NCBI RefSeq assembly: GCF_011758655.1 | Contig: NZ_JAAMPA010000001.1 | Coordinates: 992,001 to 1,056,000, forward strand | DNA: 64,000 bases | Origin: Modestobacter marinus | Lineage (GTDB): Bacteria > Actinomycetota > Actinomycetes > Mycobacteriales > Geodermatophilaceae | Direction: 5' to 3' | Part shown: positions 9,478 through 23,086 of the stretch, one piece after another | Layout of the letters: each line of letters opens with the position of its first letter | How positions within the stretch are numbered: position 1 is the stretch's first letter | Made by a program: the position numbers and the translations under genes | Notes under the pieces: generated by a model | Told to the model about the DNA's origin: nothing | What the model saw: the letters and a program-made list of their open reading frames with translations, nothing else | Databases searched by the model: none

Positions 9478-10778
9478 GCGGGGACGCCCGGGCCGGCGAC
9501 CGCGGCCAGCGACATGCCCGGGGTGAGCACCTCGTGGCCGCCCAGCCAGGGGCGCAGCGCCACCGGCACGCGCACCGAGCCGTCGGCCTGCTGGTGCACC
9601 TCGAGCAGGCAGGCGATGGTGCGGGCGATCGCGCACAGCGTGCCGTTCAGCGTGGCCACCGGCTGCGGCTTCCCGTCGGCGTCCCGGTGCCGGACCTGCA
9701 GCCGGCGCGCCTGGAAGGTGGTGCAGTCCGACGTGCTGGTGAGCTCTCGGTAGGTGCCCTGGCTGGGGAACCAGGCCTCGATGTCGAACTTCCGGGCGGC
9801 GCTGGTGCCCAGGTCACCGGCGGCGATGTCGACCACCCGGTAGGGCAGCTCGAGGGCCTGCAGGAACTCCTCCTCCCACTGCAGCAGCCGGCGGTGCTCG
9901 GCGGCGGCCTCCTCGGGGGCGCAGAAGCTGAACATCTCGACCTTGTCGAACCAGTGCACCCGGATGATGCCGCGGGTGTCCTTGCCGTAGGAGCCGGCCT
10001 CGCGGCGGAAGCACGAGGACCAGCCGGCGTACCGCTTGGGGCCGGCGGAGAGGTCCAGCACCTCCTTGCTGTGCATCCCGGCGATCGCCACCTCGGAGGT
10101 GCCGACGAGGTAGAGGTCGTCGCGCTCGACCCGGTAGACCTCCTCGTCGTGCTCGCCGAGGAAGCCGGTGCCCTCCATCGCCTCGGGCTTGACCAGCGCG
10201 GGCGCCACCACCGGGACGAAGCCGGCGGCGACGGCGCGGGTGATGGCCAGCTGGGCCAGCGCGAACTCCAGCAGCGCGCCGGGGCCGGTCAGGAAGTAGA
10301 AGCGGGCACCGGAGACCTTGGCGCCGCGCTCCATGTCGATGGCGCCGAGGGCCTCACCGATCTGCAGGTGGTCGCGCACCTCGAAGTCGTAGGCGGGCAC
10401 CTCGCCCACCGTCCGGATCTCCACGGCGTCGTCCTCGCCGCCCGGCGGCACGTCGGGGTGGACGACGTTGGGGAGGCGCAGGTGCAGCGCGTGCAGCGCC
10501 GCGTCGGCGGTGCGCTCGGCCTCCTCGGCCTCCTTCACCTGCGCGGCCAGCGCCTTCGCCCGCTCCAGGACGGCGGGGCGCTCCTCCTTCGACGCGCCGC
10601 GCACCGCCTGCGAGGCCGCCTTCTGCTCCGCGCGCAGGTCGTCGGCGGCCTTCACCGCGGCCCGCCGCTCGGCGTCGGCGGTCAGCAACTGGTCGACCAG
10701 GGACTCGTCGGCACCCCGGGCACGCTGACTGGCGCGGACGAGGTCGGGGTTCTCGCGGACGAGGCGCAGGTCGATCAC
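9474..10778 (-). CDS. serS: seryl-tRNA synthetase
   Basis: A 434-residue class II synthetase that charges tRNA-Ser. The N-terminal ~100 residues form the helical coiled-coil arm that grips the tRNA long arm. Motif 2 is visible in [20 protein letters not shown] and motif 3 near the C-terminus in [19 protein letters not shown]. The start is GTG 10778 ([15 protein letters not shown], as in other SerRS). There is no Shine-Dalgarno; instead a TACGAT box ends 6 nt before the GTG, so the message is probably leaderless. Two HAD phosphatase genes follow, overlapping by 4 and 8 bp. Confidence 0.97.
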   Translation of the reverse strand: MIDLRLVRENPDLVRASQRARGADESLVDQLLTADAERRAAVKAADDLRAEQKAASQAVRGASKEERPAVLERAKALAAQVKEAEEAERTADAALHALHLRLPNVVHPDVPPGGEDDAVEIRTVGEVPAYDFEVRDHLQIGEALGAIDMERGAKVSGARFYFLTGPGALLEFALAQLAITRAVAAGFVPVVAPALVKPEAMEGTGFLGEHDEEVYRVERDDLYLVGTSEVAIAGMHSKEVLDLSAGPKRYAGWSSCFRREAGSYGKDTRGIIRVHWFDKVEMFSFCAPEEAAAEHRRLLQWEEEFLQALELPYRVVDIAAGDLGTSAARKFDIEAWFPSQGTYRELTSTSDCTTFQARRLQVRHRDADGKPQPVATLNGTLCAIARTIACLLEVHQQADGSVRVPVALRPWLGGHEVLTPGMSLAAVAGPGVPA

Positions 10779-10784
10779 GACGTG

Positions 10785-10790
10785 ATCGTA
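10785..10790 (-). promoter_or_regulatory. probable -10 box (TACGAT) of a leaderless serS transcript
   Basis: TACGAT on the minus strand, 6 nt before the GTG start of serS. A TANNNT hexamer at this distance puts transcription start at or next to the start codon. No convincing -35 was found. Confidence 0.5.
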
Positions 10791-10827
10791 GGTGCCGGGA
10801 CCCACGACCGACCTCGCGCGCCCCGGG

Positions 10828-13629
<2,802 letters not shown>

Positions 13630-13750
13630 CCCCTCCAGATCGACCGCGGGGGCCGGTTCCTTGAGGCGGACGGGGCTGGCCCGGTGACCGCTTCAGTCCC
13701 GCGGCCGACGTGCCGATGGAGCGGCGCACCCACCCTCTGATCGGAGCCCC

Positions 13751-14137
13751 ATGACCCACGTCCTGGTCGTCGACGACGACCCCGTCATCGCCGACCTCGT
13801 GGCCTTCCGGCTCGGCCGGCTCGGCCTGCAGGTCACCGTCGAGACCGACGGGGAGGCCGGCCTGGCCGCGATCCGGCAGCTGCGCCCGGACCTGGTCGTG
13901 CTCGACTGGATGATGCCGCGGATGAACGGCCTGGAGGTGTGCCGGGCCGTCCGCGAGGACCCCGATCCCGTCCTGGCCGGCACCCCCGTCCTGCTGCTGA
14001 CCGCCAAGGCGCAGGAGCCGGACCTGGAACGCGGCTTCGCCGCCGGCGCCACCGACTTCGTCACCAAGCCGTTCAGCACCCGGGAGCTGGTCAGCCGGGT
14101 CACCGCCGCGCTCCCGGCGGGCAGCGTCTCCGCGTGA
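13751..14137 (+). CDS. stand-alone response regulator receiver domain
   Basis: A 128-residue CheY-like receiver with no output domain: acidic pocket VVDDDP at the N-terminus, phospho-acceptor Asp in VVLDWMMPRMNG (~55), the conserved Thr in LLLTAKA and Lys in VTKPFS. ATG 13751 has CGGAG 5 nt upstream. The stop overlaps the GTG of the HEAT-repeat gene (GTGA), so it is translationally coupled to it. The divergent hybrid kinase with a terminal Hpt is the obvious phosphodonor; the HEAT protein or glycosyltransferase would be the target. Partnership is inferred from position. Confidence 0.93.
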   Translation: MTHVLVVDDDPVIADLVAFRLGRLGLQVTVETDGEAGLAAIRQLRPDLVVLDWMMPRMNGLEVCRAVREDPDPVLAGTPVLLLTAKAQEPDLERGFAAGATDFVTKPFSTRELVSRVTAALPAGSVSA

Positions 14138-15225
14138 CCACCGTCGCCGGGGTCGCGCTGGTGCTGGGCGTCGTGCTGGCCGGGCTGGTGGTCGTGCTGC
14201 TCCTCGCGGTCGCCCTCCAGCACCGGCAGCGGACCCGCCGCCAGGCCCGCGACGCCCGGCGCCGGGCCGAGCTGATGCCCACCGTGCACGCGCTCCTGGA
14301 CGACCCTGCGGACGACGCGGACGACGACCCGGCGGCCGACCCGCAGCTCGCCTCCGCCCCCCGCCTCCTCGACGACCTCGTGCTCGACCTGCTCCCCCAG
14401 CTGCGGGGCAGCGACCGGCAGGCCCTGCAGCGGGTGCTGGCCGCCCGCGGGGTCGTCGGCCGGGCCGCGGCCGACCTCACCGCCCGGGCCGCCTGGCGGC
14501 GTGGCCGGGCCGCGACGCTGCTCGGCTCGGCCGCCGCCACCGAGCACACGCCGGCCCTGGCCGCCCGCCTGGCCGACCGCTCCGCCGACGTCCGCAGCGC
14601 CGCCGCCCGCGCCCTCGGCAAGGCCGGCGACCCGGCGTCGGTGACCCCCTTGCTGGCCGCGCTGGCCGGCCCCCGCCCGCTCCCCCTCGGCGTGGTCGGC
14701 ATGGCCCTGCTCGACCTCGGCACCCCCGTGCTCCCCGCGCTGCGCACCGCCCTGACCGACGGCAGCCCGGCGGCCCGGGCCCTGGCCGCCGAGGTGCTCG
14801 GCGTGCACGGCGACCCCGCCGCGGCACCCGGCCTGCTCGCCCTGCTCCACGACCGCTGGCAGCCTCCCGAGGTGCGCCGGGCCGCCGCGACGGCACTGGG
14901 CCGGATCGGCTCCCCGCAGGCGACGGCGGAGCTCACCCAGCTGCTCGCGACCGGGCCGGTGCCCGCGCTGCAGCGGGTCGCCGCCGAGGCCCTCGGCCGC
15001 ATCGGCGACCCTGCCGCCGTCCCCACCCTCGTCTCCGGCCTGCACGCCACCGACCCCGGCGTGCGCGCGGCCTGCGCCGACGCCCTCGCCGCGATCGGCG
15101 ACGAGGGCCGCGGCCGGCTCCGGGTGCTGGCCATCGGCAGCAGCCCGGCCGGCCGGGCGGCGCTGGCCGCGCTCGACGCGGTCGCCACCGCGCGGCAGTG
15201 GCGCCGGCCGGTGACGTCCCGATGA
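14134..15225 (+). CDS. membrane-anchored HEAT-repeat protein
   Basis: 363 residues starting at GTG 14134 inside the receiver stop. Residues ~5-27 form one transmembrane helix (ALVLGVVLAGLVVVLLLAVA), followed by a basic stretch and then a helical cytoplasmic domain made of HEAT/PBS-lyase-type repeats: repeated units such as VRSAAARALGKAGDPAS, VRRAAATALGRIGSPQA and LQRVAAEALGRIGDPAA. HEAT arrays are protein-protein scaffolds. Lying between a lone receiver and a processive glycosyltransferase, with both junctions overlapping by 4 bp, it may transmit phosphorylation state of the receiver to the synthase. That role is inference; no enzymatic motif is seen. Confidence 0.88.
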   Translation: MTTVAGVALVLGVVLAGLVVVLLLAVALQHRQRTRRQARDARRRAELMPTVHALLDDPADDADDDPAADPQLASAPRLLDDLVLDLLPQLRGSDRQALQRVLAARGVVGRAAADLTARAAWRRGRAATLLGSAAATEHTPALAARLADRSADVRSAAARALGKAGDPASVTPLLAALAGPRPLPLGVVGMALLDLGTPVLPALRTALTDGSPAARALAAEVLGVHGDPAAAPGLLALLHDRWQPPEVRRAAATALGRIGSPQATAELTQLLATGPVPALQRVAAEALGRIGDPAAVPTLVSGLHATDPGVRAACADALAAIGDEGRGRLRVLAIGSSPAGRAALAALDAVATARQWRRPVTSR

Positions 15226-16718
15226 GGGAGCTGGCCGCCGACGTCGTCCTGGCCCTGAACTGGACCGTGTTCGGCTACGTCGTCGTCCTCGACCTCACCA
15301 TGCTGCTGCTGGTGCTCGCCGGCGCCCGGCGGGTGGCCACCAGCCGGCGCTGGCGGGGCGCCGAGGGCCACGACGAGATCTTCGCCAGCCCGCTGACCCC
15401 GGCGGTCACGGTGCTGGTGCCCGCGCACGACGAGGAGGCCGGCGTCCTGGACACCCTCGCCGCCGCCCTCGGCCAGCGCTACCCGGCCCTGGAGGTGGTG
15501 CTGGTCGACGACGGCTCGACCGACCGGACCTTCGAGCTGGTGGAACGCCGCTACGCCCTGCGCGAGGTGGTGCCGCACCCGACGGCCGCCCTGCGGGTCG
15601 ACGGCGAGGTGCTCTCCGTGCACCGCGCCACCACCGGGGACCCGCTCACGGTGATCCGCAAGACCAGCGTCGGACGGCGCTCCGACGCGATCAACGCCGG
15701 GCTCAACCTCGCCCGGCACCCCTTGGTGTGCATGGTCGACGGCGACTCGCTGCTGGAGTCCGACGCGCTGCTGCGGGTGGCCCGGCCGTTCGTGGAGGAC
15801 CCGGCGCAGGTGGTCGCCACCGGTGGCGTGATCCGGACCGCGAACGGCGCGCTCACCGACCGGGGCACCGTGCTGGAGCCGCGGCTGTCGCAGAACTGGC
15901 TGGTGCGGATCCAGGCCGTGGAGTACCTGCGCTCGTTCCTGCTGGGGCGCACCGGCTGGGCCGACGCCAACGCGCTGCTGATCATCTCCGGGGCGTTCGG
16001 GCTGTTCCGGCGTGACCTGCTCGTCGAGATCGGCGGCCTGGACCCGCGGTCCCTGGCCGAGGACGCCGAGCTGGTCGTCACCCTGCAGGAGAAGCTGCGC
16101 CGGGAGCGCCGTCCGCACCGCGTCGTCTTCGTGCCGGAGCCGGTCTGCTGGACCGAGGTGCCCGAGACGTGGCAGGTGCTGGGCCGGCAGCGCAAGCGCT
16201 GGGCGCACGGCCTGGGGCAGCTGCTGTGGAAGCACCGCCGGATGATGGGCAACCCCCGCTACGGCGTCGTGGGCACGGTCGCGCTGCCGTTCTTCCTGCT
16301 CTTCGAGCTGCTCGGCCCCGTGGTCGAGGTGGTCGGGCTGGCCTCGGTGGCCCTGTCGGCGGGCCTCGGTCTGCTGGACCCCGGCACGGCGCTGCTGATG
16401 GTCGGCCTGGCGCTGGCCCTGGGGACGCTGCTGTCGACGACCACCATCGCGGTCGAGGAGTTCACGTTCCACCGCTACCGCCGGGGCCGGGACCTGCTCG
16501 CCCTGCTCGCCGCCGGGGTGCTGGAGAACGTCGGCTACCGGCAGTTGCACGCCTGGTTCCGACTGCGCGGCCTGGTCGCCGCGCTCACCCGGCGGGCCCC
16601 GGTGTGGACGCCGATGCCGCGGGTGGGCTTCGCCGGTGGCATCCCGCTGCCCGACGCGCCGGCGGACGCCGGCGGGCAGCAGGCCGCCGGCGGCCGGCTC
16701 ACGCCCGTCCCGTCCTGA
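15222..16718 (+). CDS. processive family-2 glycosyltransferase (polysaccharide synthase-like)
   Basis: 498 residues from ATG 15222, overlapping the HEAT gene by 4 bp (ATGA). An N-terminal TM helix (VVVLDLTMLLLVLAGA) precedes a GT-A domain with VPAHDEEAG, VDDGSTDRT, the DxD-like MVDGDS, the catalytic-base region LAEDAEL and the QRKRW motif, the D,D,D,Q(Q/R)xRW signature of cellulose/hyaluronan/PNAG-type synthases. C-terminal hydrophobic segments (~350-440) would form the export channel. No PilZ domain is visible. Product unknown: a beta-linked exopolysaccharide is likely. It is the last gene of a receiver-HEAT-GT2 operon. Confidence 0.9.
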   Translation: MRELAADVVLALNWTVFGYVVVLDLTMLLLVLAGARRVATSRRWRGAEGHDEIFASPLTPAVTVLVPAHDEEAGVLDTLAAALGQRYPALEVVLVDDGSTDRTFELVERRYALREVVPHPTAALRVDGEVLSVHRATTGDPLTVIRKTSVGRRSDAINAGLNLARHPLVCMVDGDSLLESDALLRVARPFVEDPAQVVATGGVIRTANGALTDRGTVLEPRLSQNWLVRIQAVEYLRSFLLGRTGWADANALLIISGAFGLFRRDLLVEIGGLDPRSLAEDAELVVTLQEKLRRERRPHRVVFVPEPVCWTEVPETWQVLGRQRKRWAHGLGQLLWKHRRMMGNPRYGVVGTVALPFFLLFELLGPVVEVVGLASVALSAGLGLLDPGTALLMVGLALALGTLLSTTTIAVEEFTFHRYRRGRDLLALLAAGVLENVGYRQLHAWFRLRGLVAALTRRAPVWTPMPRVGFAGGIPLPDAPADAGGQQAAGGRLTPVPS

Positions 16719-17028
16719 CCCCGGTCACCCGCTCAGTTCTTCGCTCTCCTGACCCTGGGTCGACGGCGAGCCCGCTGAGGACGATCTGACCTCCTCGCAG
16801 CCGGGACTCCCCGCCACTGCATGCGGGAGCCCCAGCCTCTGCCTGCAAGACCTCCATGGAGACCAACGGCCGCAACTCCGCCAAGGTCAAGTACGAGCGC
16901 GACGGCACCGACCGCATCACACACGCCGCGCTACTAGCGCTGGGGTCTCTGCAGCGACGTTCGCTGAGGCTCCACCAGCGACGGAGACACAGTGGACGTC
17001 GCACTCGCCAACGACCTGCGGGTACCGG
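16719..17028. other. 310-bp non-coding or degenerate stretch
   Basis: Between the glycosyltransferase stop and the stop of the convergent unknown gene. Base composition is more mixed than in the flanking genes. A 64-codon open stretch from ATG 16856 has no recognisable product, no Shine-Dalgarno and runs into the next gene antisense, so it is not called. No clear hairpin, tRNA or repeat was found. Confidence 0.4.
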
Positions 17029-17952
17029 TCAGCCCAGGGGCTGCCAGTAGTTCATGGCCTGCGGCGGCTCAGGCAGCTGCGGCAGGGCCGTGGTGTCGAT
17101 GAAGACCGAGCGGATCCAGTGGGTGCACTCCCAGTCCCACGCCCACAGCGTCGTGGTCCCGCTCTGCGGGCTGCTGACCGGGACGTACAGGGCACTGAGC
17201 AGGCCGGCGAAGCTCAGGTGCACGCCGTCGTAGTCGGCGGCCAGCGCGCTCCAGGTCGGAGCCAGGCCGTTGTCGATCTCGGCCACTTCGCGCAGGCTGG
17301 AGTCGGAGCCGTGGTGGGTGGCTGGATCGCCGTAGCGGGTGCTCAGTGCGTGCCAGTCGGCGGCGGAGTGGACCTCGGCGATGCGGGCGTGCTCGGCCAC
17401 CTGCAGACGCCGCTGATCCACCGGGTATGCCGGGTCCCAGTCACTGGCCCCGCAGGCCAGCTCGGCGTGGGCGCTGGAGCGGATCGGCTCGCCCGCGGGA
17501 ACCGCCAGCTCGGTGGAGGTGATCAGTGCATGGACGGGCTTCTGTGCGTACGTCTCCCACGAGCCAATCGGCCCGACGGGCACGGGCACCTGGAACGGAT
17601 CCGGTTGTCGGTCCTCGCGGCCGGTCAGCAGCAGTTGGGCATCACGCTGCAGCGGGGCGTCCCACCAGGAGTTGCGCTCATCGGCCAGCACTGCTGCCAG
17701 CAAGGAGCGCAGCGGCCGAGCGGCCTCGAGGACGTCGGCACGGACGACGGCCGGGCGGGTGCCACCGCTCCAGGGGTTCAGCTCGCGCAGGGCGGTGCTG
17801 GCCAGCGTGCAGGCGGTGGCCGGGTCGGCCAGCTGGTCGCCGTCCAGGTCGTTGCGATCGGCCAGCACGAGGAACGCTGCGGCCAGCGGCGCCTGCAGGA
17901 AGTCCTCGATGCGCTGCTCCAGAGCGGACACACGGCCAGTCTGAACGGTCAA
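17029..17952 (-). CDS. conserved-looking hypothetical protein
   Basis: A 307-residue soluble protein that I do not recognise. It has no signal peptide, no membrane segment and no nucleotide-binding or metal motif. It is rich in Trp and His in its C-terminal part (TTTLWAWDWECTHWIR). The start given is TTG 17952; GTG 17931 is an alternative seven codons in, and neither has a Shine-Dalgarno. It is divergent from a PadR regulator gene with an inverted repeat between them, so it may be a PadR target. Codon use is a little less GC-biased than in the core genes around, which fits an accessory origin. Confidence 0.6.
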   Translation of the reverse strand: MTVQTGRVSALEQRIEDFLQAPLAAAFLVLADRNDLDGDQLADPATACTLASTALRELNPWSGGTRPAVVRADVLEAARPLRSLLAAVLADERNSWWDAPLQRDAQLLLTGREDRQPDPFQVPVPVGPIGSWETYAQKPVHALITSTELAVPAGEPIRSSAHAELACGASDWDPAYPVDQRRLQVAEHARIAEVHSAADWHALSTRYGDPATHHGSDSSLREVAEIDNGLAPTWSALAADYDGVHLSFAGLLSALYVPVSSPQSGTTTLWAWDWECTHWIRSVFIDTTALPQLPEPPQAMNYWQPLG

Positions 17953-17981
17953 GGACAGCAGCCGTAGCGAGCAGCAGGGGA

Positions 17982-18015
17982 CTAGACAGGCGAGCTAAGT
18001 AGGGCCACTGTCTAG
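17982..18015. promoter_or_regulatory. inverted repeat, probable PadR operator
   Basis: ctagaca at 17982-17988 and its exact reverse complement tgtctag at 18009-18015, separated by 20 bp, immediately before the PadR start (ATG 18018) and 30 bp from the start of the divergent gene. PadR regulators often bind dyads in their own promoter. Confidence 0.5.
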
Positions 18016-18017
18016 CC

Positions 18018-18407
18018 ATGCCCTCGGACGCCACACCCAGCGAATGGCTCAGAGGGGTCTTGGAGCTGTGCGTCCTGCGGGTGATGGCCGAGGGCCCCAC
18101 GTACGGGTACGCCATCGCCGCCGAGCTCGCCGCCGCAGGGTTCGGGGACATCAAGGGCGGCACCCTCTACCCGCTGCTGGCCCGCCTGGAGAAGAACGGC
18201 CTGGTCACCGTCGAGTGGCGGCCCGGTGAAGGCGGGCCAGGGCGCAAGTACTTCACCCTCACCGCTGCCGGCCGCGACCAGCTGGACGCCGGCCTCGCCC
18301 AGTGGCAGGTCTTCTCGGCCACGGTCTCCGACCACCTCTCTCCCACCGGCACCGACCAGATGGCCTCACCAGCCGGATCCCGGACCTACTCGAGGAGCAC
18401 CACATGA
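18018..18407 (+). CDS. PadR-family transcriptional regulator
   Basis: 129 residues: the winged-helix PadR domain fills residues ~8-95 (LELCVLRVMAEGPTYGYAIA, GGTLYPLLARLEKNGLV, GRKYFTLTAAGRDQL). The long C-terminal dimerisation helix of larger PadR proteins is short, as in the PadR-s2 type. Its stop overlaps the ATG of the next gene (ATGA), the usual arrangement of PadR with a HAAS-domain membrane protein. The effector is unknown; autoregulation through the dyad at its start is likely. Confidence 0.9.
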   Translation: MPSDATPSEWLRGVLELCVLRVMAEGPTYGYAIAAELAAAGFGDIKGGTLYPLLARLEKNGLVTVEWRPGEGGPGRKYFTLTAAGRDQLDAGLAQWQVFSATVSDHLSPTGTDQMASPAGSRTYSRSTT

Positions 18408-19180
18408 GCAGCTCACTCCCTTCCCGCCCCTCCTCTCAGGAGGTCTGGGAGCGACCGTTCGTGAAGACCCACGACGCGTGGTGCGGCGACTTCGTCCTCG
18501 AGCTCCGACTCCGAGACGTCCCCGGCCCGGTGATCGGCGACCGCCTGGCAGAGGTCGAGACGCACTGCACCGAGACGGGCGAGGCGCCCTCGGATGCCTT
18601 CGGCGACCCGACCGACTACGCAGCACGGCTCGACCACGACAGCGCCCCCGAACGCGCGCAGGGGGTCTGGACGGTCACCGCCGCAGGCGCCGCCCAGGTC
18701 CCGGCCATCCTCGTCGGCATCTCAGCGGTCCCGGCCTGGGCCCGCGGAGAACCCCTCACCTACAACGTCGGCCAGGTCGCCTGCCTCGGACTGCTCCTGC
18801 TCGTCCTGCTGAGCCTGCCGCTGCTGCTGCGCCCGATGCTGCGTCATCCCTGGATCATCGGCGGCCCCCTGTTCGCAGTGGTCTTCCTCGGAGTCGGCGT
18901 CGCGGCCCTGTCCAGTCGCGCCGACCTACCGACCGTCGCCCAACTCCCCGCACCCGTCGTCGCGATCGGGCTCTTCCTGGCCGTCCTGGTCCTGGCGTGG
19001 ATCGAGTACCGCGAGCTGGCCCGTGACATCGAGGGCGACCTCGTGACCTCCCCTCTCGAGGCACCCCCCGGCCAGCCGGCGGCCACAGCTCGTCACAGGC
19101 GATGGGTCACCATCGCGCCCGCCTGCCTGGGCCCCGCCGCCTACCTCGCCTTCGCAGCCCTGGGTTGGCTGGCCGCCTGA
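18404..19180 (+). CDS. HAAS-domain-type membrane protein partnered with PadR
   Basis: 258 residues. The N-terminal ~80 residues resemble the cytosolic HAAS/permease-prefix domain (LELRLRDVPGPVIGDRLAEV, AFGDPTDYAARL), and five or so hydrophobic helices follow (for example VACLGLLLLVLLSLPLLL and VAIGLFLAVLVLAWIEY). Proteins of this kind are commonly encoded with PadR regulators and may help tune their activity at the membrane; the exact role is not established. Start ATG 18404 lies in the PadR stop. Confidence 0.8.
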   Translation: MSSSLPSRPSSQEVWERPFVKTHDAWCGDFVLELRLRDVPGPVIGDRLAEVETHCTETGEAPSDAFGDPTDYAARLDHDSAPERAQGVWTVTAAGAAQVPAILVGISAVPAWARGEPLTYNVGQVACLGLLLLVLLSLPLLLRPMLRHPWIIGGPLFAVVFLGVGVAALSSRADLPTVAQLPAPVVAIGLFLAVLVLAWIEYRELARDIEGDLVTSPLEAPPGQPAATARHRRWVTIAPACLGPAAYLAFAALGWLAA

Positions 19181-19401
19181 CCAACCGCCGTCCCACCAGG
19201 CGACCGCCTACCGGCGCCCGTTCCTGCACAGGTACCCCAACCGGAGCACGCTCCGGCTACCGCCGACCCAGGGACAAAGGGCGTTGTGTTGTATCCGGCT
19301 TCCTCCCCGGAGGGCTCGCGCCACGTGGCCCCGTGGCCCCGTGGCGACGGCGTCTGGGCGTTTGCCGTGAGGTGTGACTGCGAGTGGTGGCGCTGCGACG
19401 T

Positions 19402-19914
19402 CTACCCGGGCTGTGGCGCCAGGTAGATCCGGACGTCATGGCGCAGCCCTTCGGGGGTGGTCCAGTCGGCGACACGTCGATCGACCAGCTGCCAACCGAG
19501 TCGTTCGTACAAAAAGACCGCCGGCGCACCGTCGTCGACGACGTCGAGCATCAACTGGAGTTCCCGACGTTGCGCCCAGTCCTGCGCCGCCGAGAGCAGT
19601 CGGGCACCCAGAGCGAGACCGCGACCACGGACCGCGGGTGAGGTGAACAGCCGGGAGACGCCGGCCAGTCGGTCGCTCGACACCCCGGCCAGCGCGGCGA
19701 CCAGTGCGTCGTCGACGCCTGTCACCACGCAGACGTGACCTGAGACGGTGCCGTCGTCCTCACAGGCCACGAAGGCAGCAGAGCAGTCCGGAGGGCTCAG
19801 CCACGCCGTGGGATCCGCAGGCCACCGTGTCGGATACCCATCGGACTCATGCACGTCCCGGAGCGCCTGGACGCATCCATCGAGGTCCTGATCATCCCGG
19901 TCTCGGATGTTCAC
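19402..19914 (-). CDS. GNAT-family N-acetyltransferase
   Basis: A 170-residue GNAT protein. The acetyl-CoA pyrophosphate loop is visible in VRGRGLALGARLL (~100), preceded by the beta4 strand SRLFTSPAV, and the C-terminal FLYERLGWQLV block is typical. Substrate unknown. The start is GTG 19914 (no Shine-Dalgarno, no upstream Met in frame). About 220 bp upstream of the stop, towards the HAAS gene, contains nothing recognisable. Base use is less GC-extreme than in the neighbouring core genes. Confidence 0.87.
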   Translation of the reverse strand: MNIRDRDDQDLDGCVQALRDVHESDGYPTRWPADPTAWLSPPDCSAAFVACEDDGTVSGHVCVVTGVDDALVAALAGVSSDRLAGVSRLFTSPAVRGRGLALGARLLSAAQDWAQRRELQLMLDVVDDGAPAVFLYERLGWQLVDRRVADWTTPEGLRHDVRIYLAPQPG

Positions 19915-19935
19915 GGGATCACGTGTGGCGTCAGC

Positions 19936-20287
19936 TCAGCCCGCGGGGCAGCCGACTGCACTGATCTCGGCGAACTGGTCGACCAGCGCCGGGGAGTCGG
20001 CGAGCGCGTCGTGCCACTCCTTCCACTGCTGGTGGGTGAAGCCGGCCGCGGCGAGGCGGTCGTCGAGGTCGGCGGTGATGCCGGCCTCCTCGGCGAAGCT
20101 CATCGAGTCGATCTCGCACTGCCGGACGAACTCGACCTCGGCGAGCCGGCGGGTGGTCGCGTCCGCGGCCGTGCCGTCGGCGGCCGCGCTGACGCTCTCG
20201 GCAGCGGCCCCGGTGCCGCAGGCGGTCGTCCCGGCGACGAGCGCCAGCGCCGCCCCGGCGACCAGCGTCCGCAGCGGCCGGCGCAGC

Positions 20288-20301
<14 letters not shown>
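19936..20301 (-). CDS. small exported hypothetical protein (possible lipoprotein)
   Basis: About 121 residues. The basic N-terminus (ELRRPLR) and hydrophobic core (TLVAGAALALVAGT) end in TTACG, a weak lipobox, so the product is exported and perhaps lipid-anchored. The mature part is acidic and helical, with HQQWKEWHDAL, and keeps two Cys (REFVRQC-like and VGCPAG) that may form a disulphide. TTG 20301, overlapping the previous gene by 14 bp, is the only start that keeps the signal peptide. Function unknown; it is probably co-transcribed with the secreted protein upstream. Confidence 0.65.
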
Positions 20302-22728
<2,427 letters not shown>

Positions 22729-22738
22729 CCCGGCCCTG

Positions 22739-23086
22739 ATGGACGCGATCCCGCTGCGCCGCTTCGAGGAGCTCGTCGCCGACGCCCTGGACGAGGTGCC
22801 CGCGGAGCTGATGGCGCTGCTGGACAACGTCGTGGTGCTGGTCGAGGACCGGAACCCCGACGAGCCGGACCTGCTGGGCCTCTACGAGGGCTACGCGCTG
22901 ACCGAGCGCGGCTGGGACCACTCCGGCGCGCTGCCGGACCGGATCATGGTCTACCGCGAGGCGATCTGCGACATCTGTTCCGACGAGGACCAGGTGGCCG
23001 AGGAGGTCACGATCACCGTCGTCCACGAGATCGCCCACCACTTCGGCATCGACGAGGAGAAGCTGCACGCCCTCGGCTGGGGCTAG
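22739..23086 (+). CDS. small metallopeptidase-family (zincin-like) protein
   Basis: 115 residues with a C-terminal HExxH (VVHEIAHHFGIDEEKL), matching the minimal zincin family found in actinobacteria beside housekeeping genes. The N-terminal part (FEELVADALDEVPAEL, RIMVYREAICDIC) is also typical. The third zinc ligand may be the Asp/Glu after GI. Substrate unknown. It begins 10 bp after guaB1, so they are probably co-transcribed. Its TAG overlaps the TAG of the convergent monooxygenase pseudogene by 4 bp (ctag, 23083-23086). Confidence 0.85.
   Translation: MDAIPLRRFEELVADALDEVPAELMALLDNVVVLVEDRNPDEPDLLGLYEGYALTERGWDHSGALPDRIMVYREAICDICSDEDQVAEEVTITVVHEIAHHFGIDEEKLHALGWG

Noticed and set aside
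16856..17050. 64-codon open frame between the glycosyltransferase and the unknown gene
   Set aside because: No family resemblance, no ribosome binding site, antisense overlap with the next gene.
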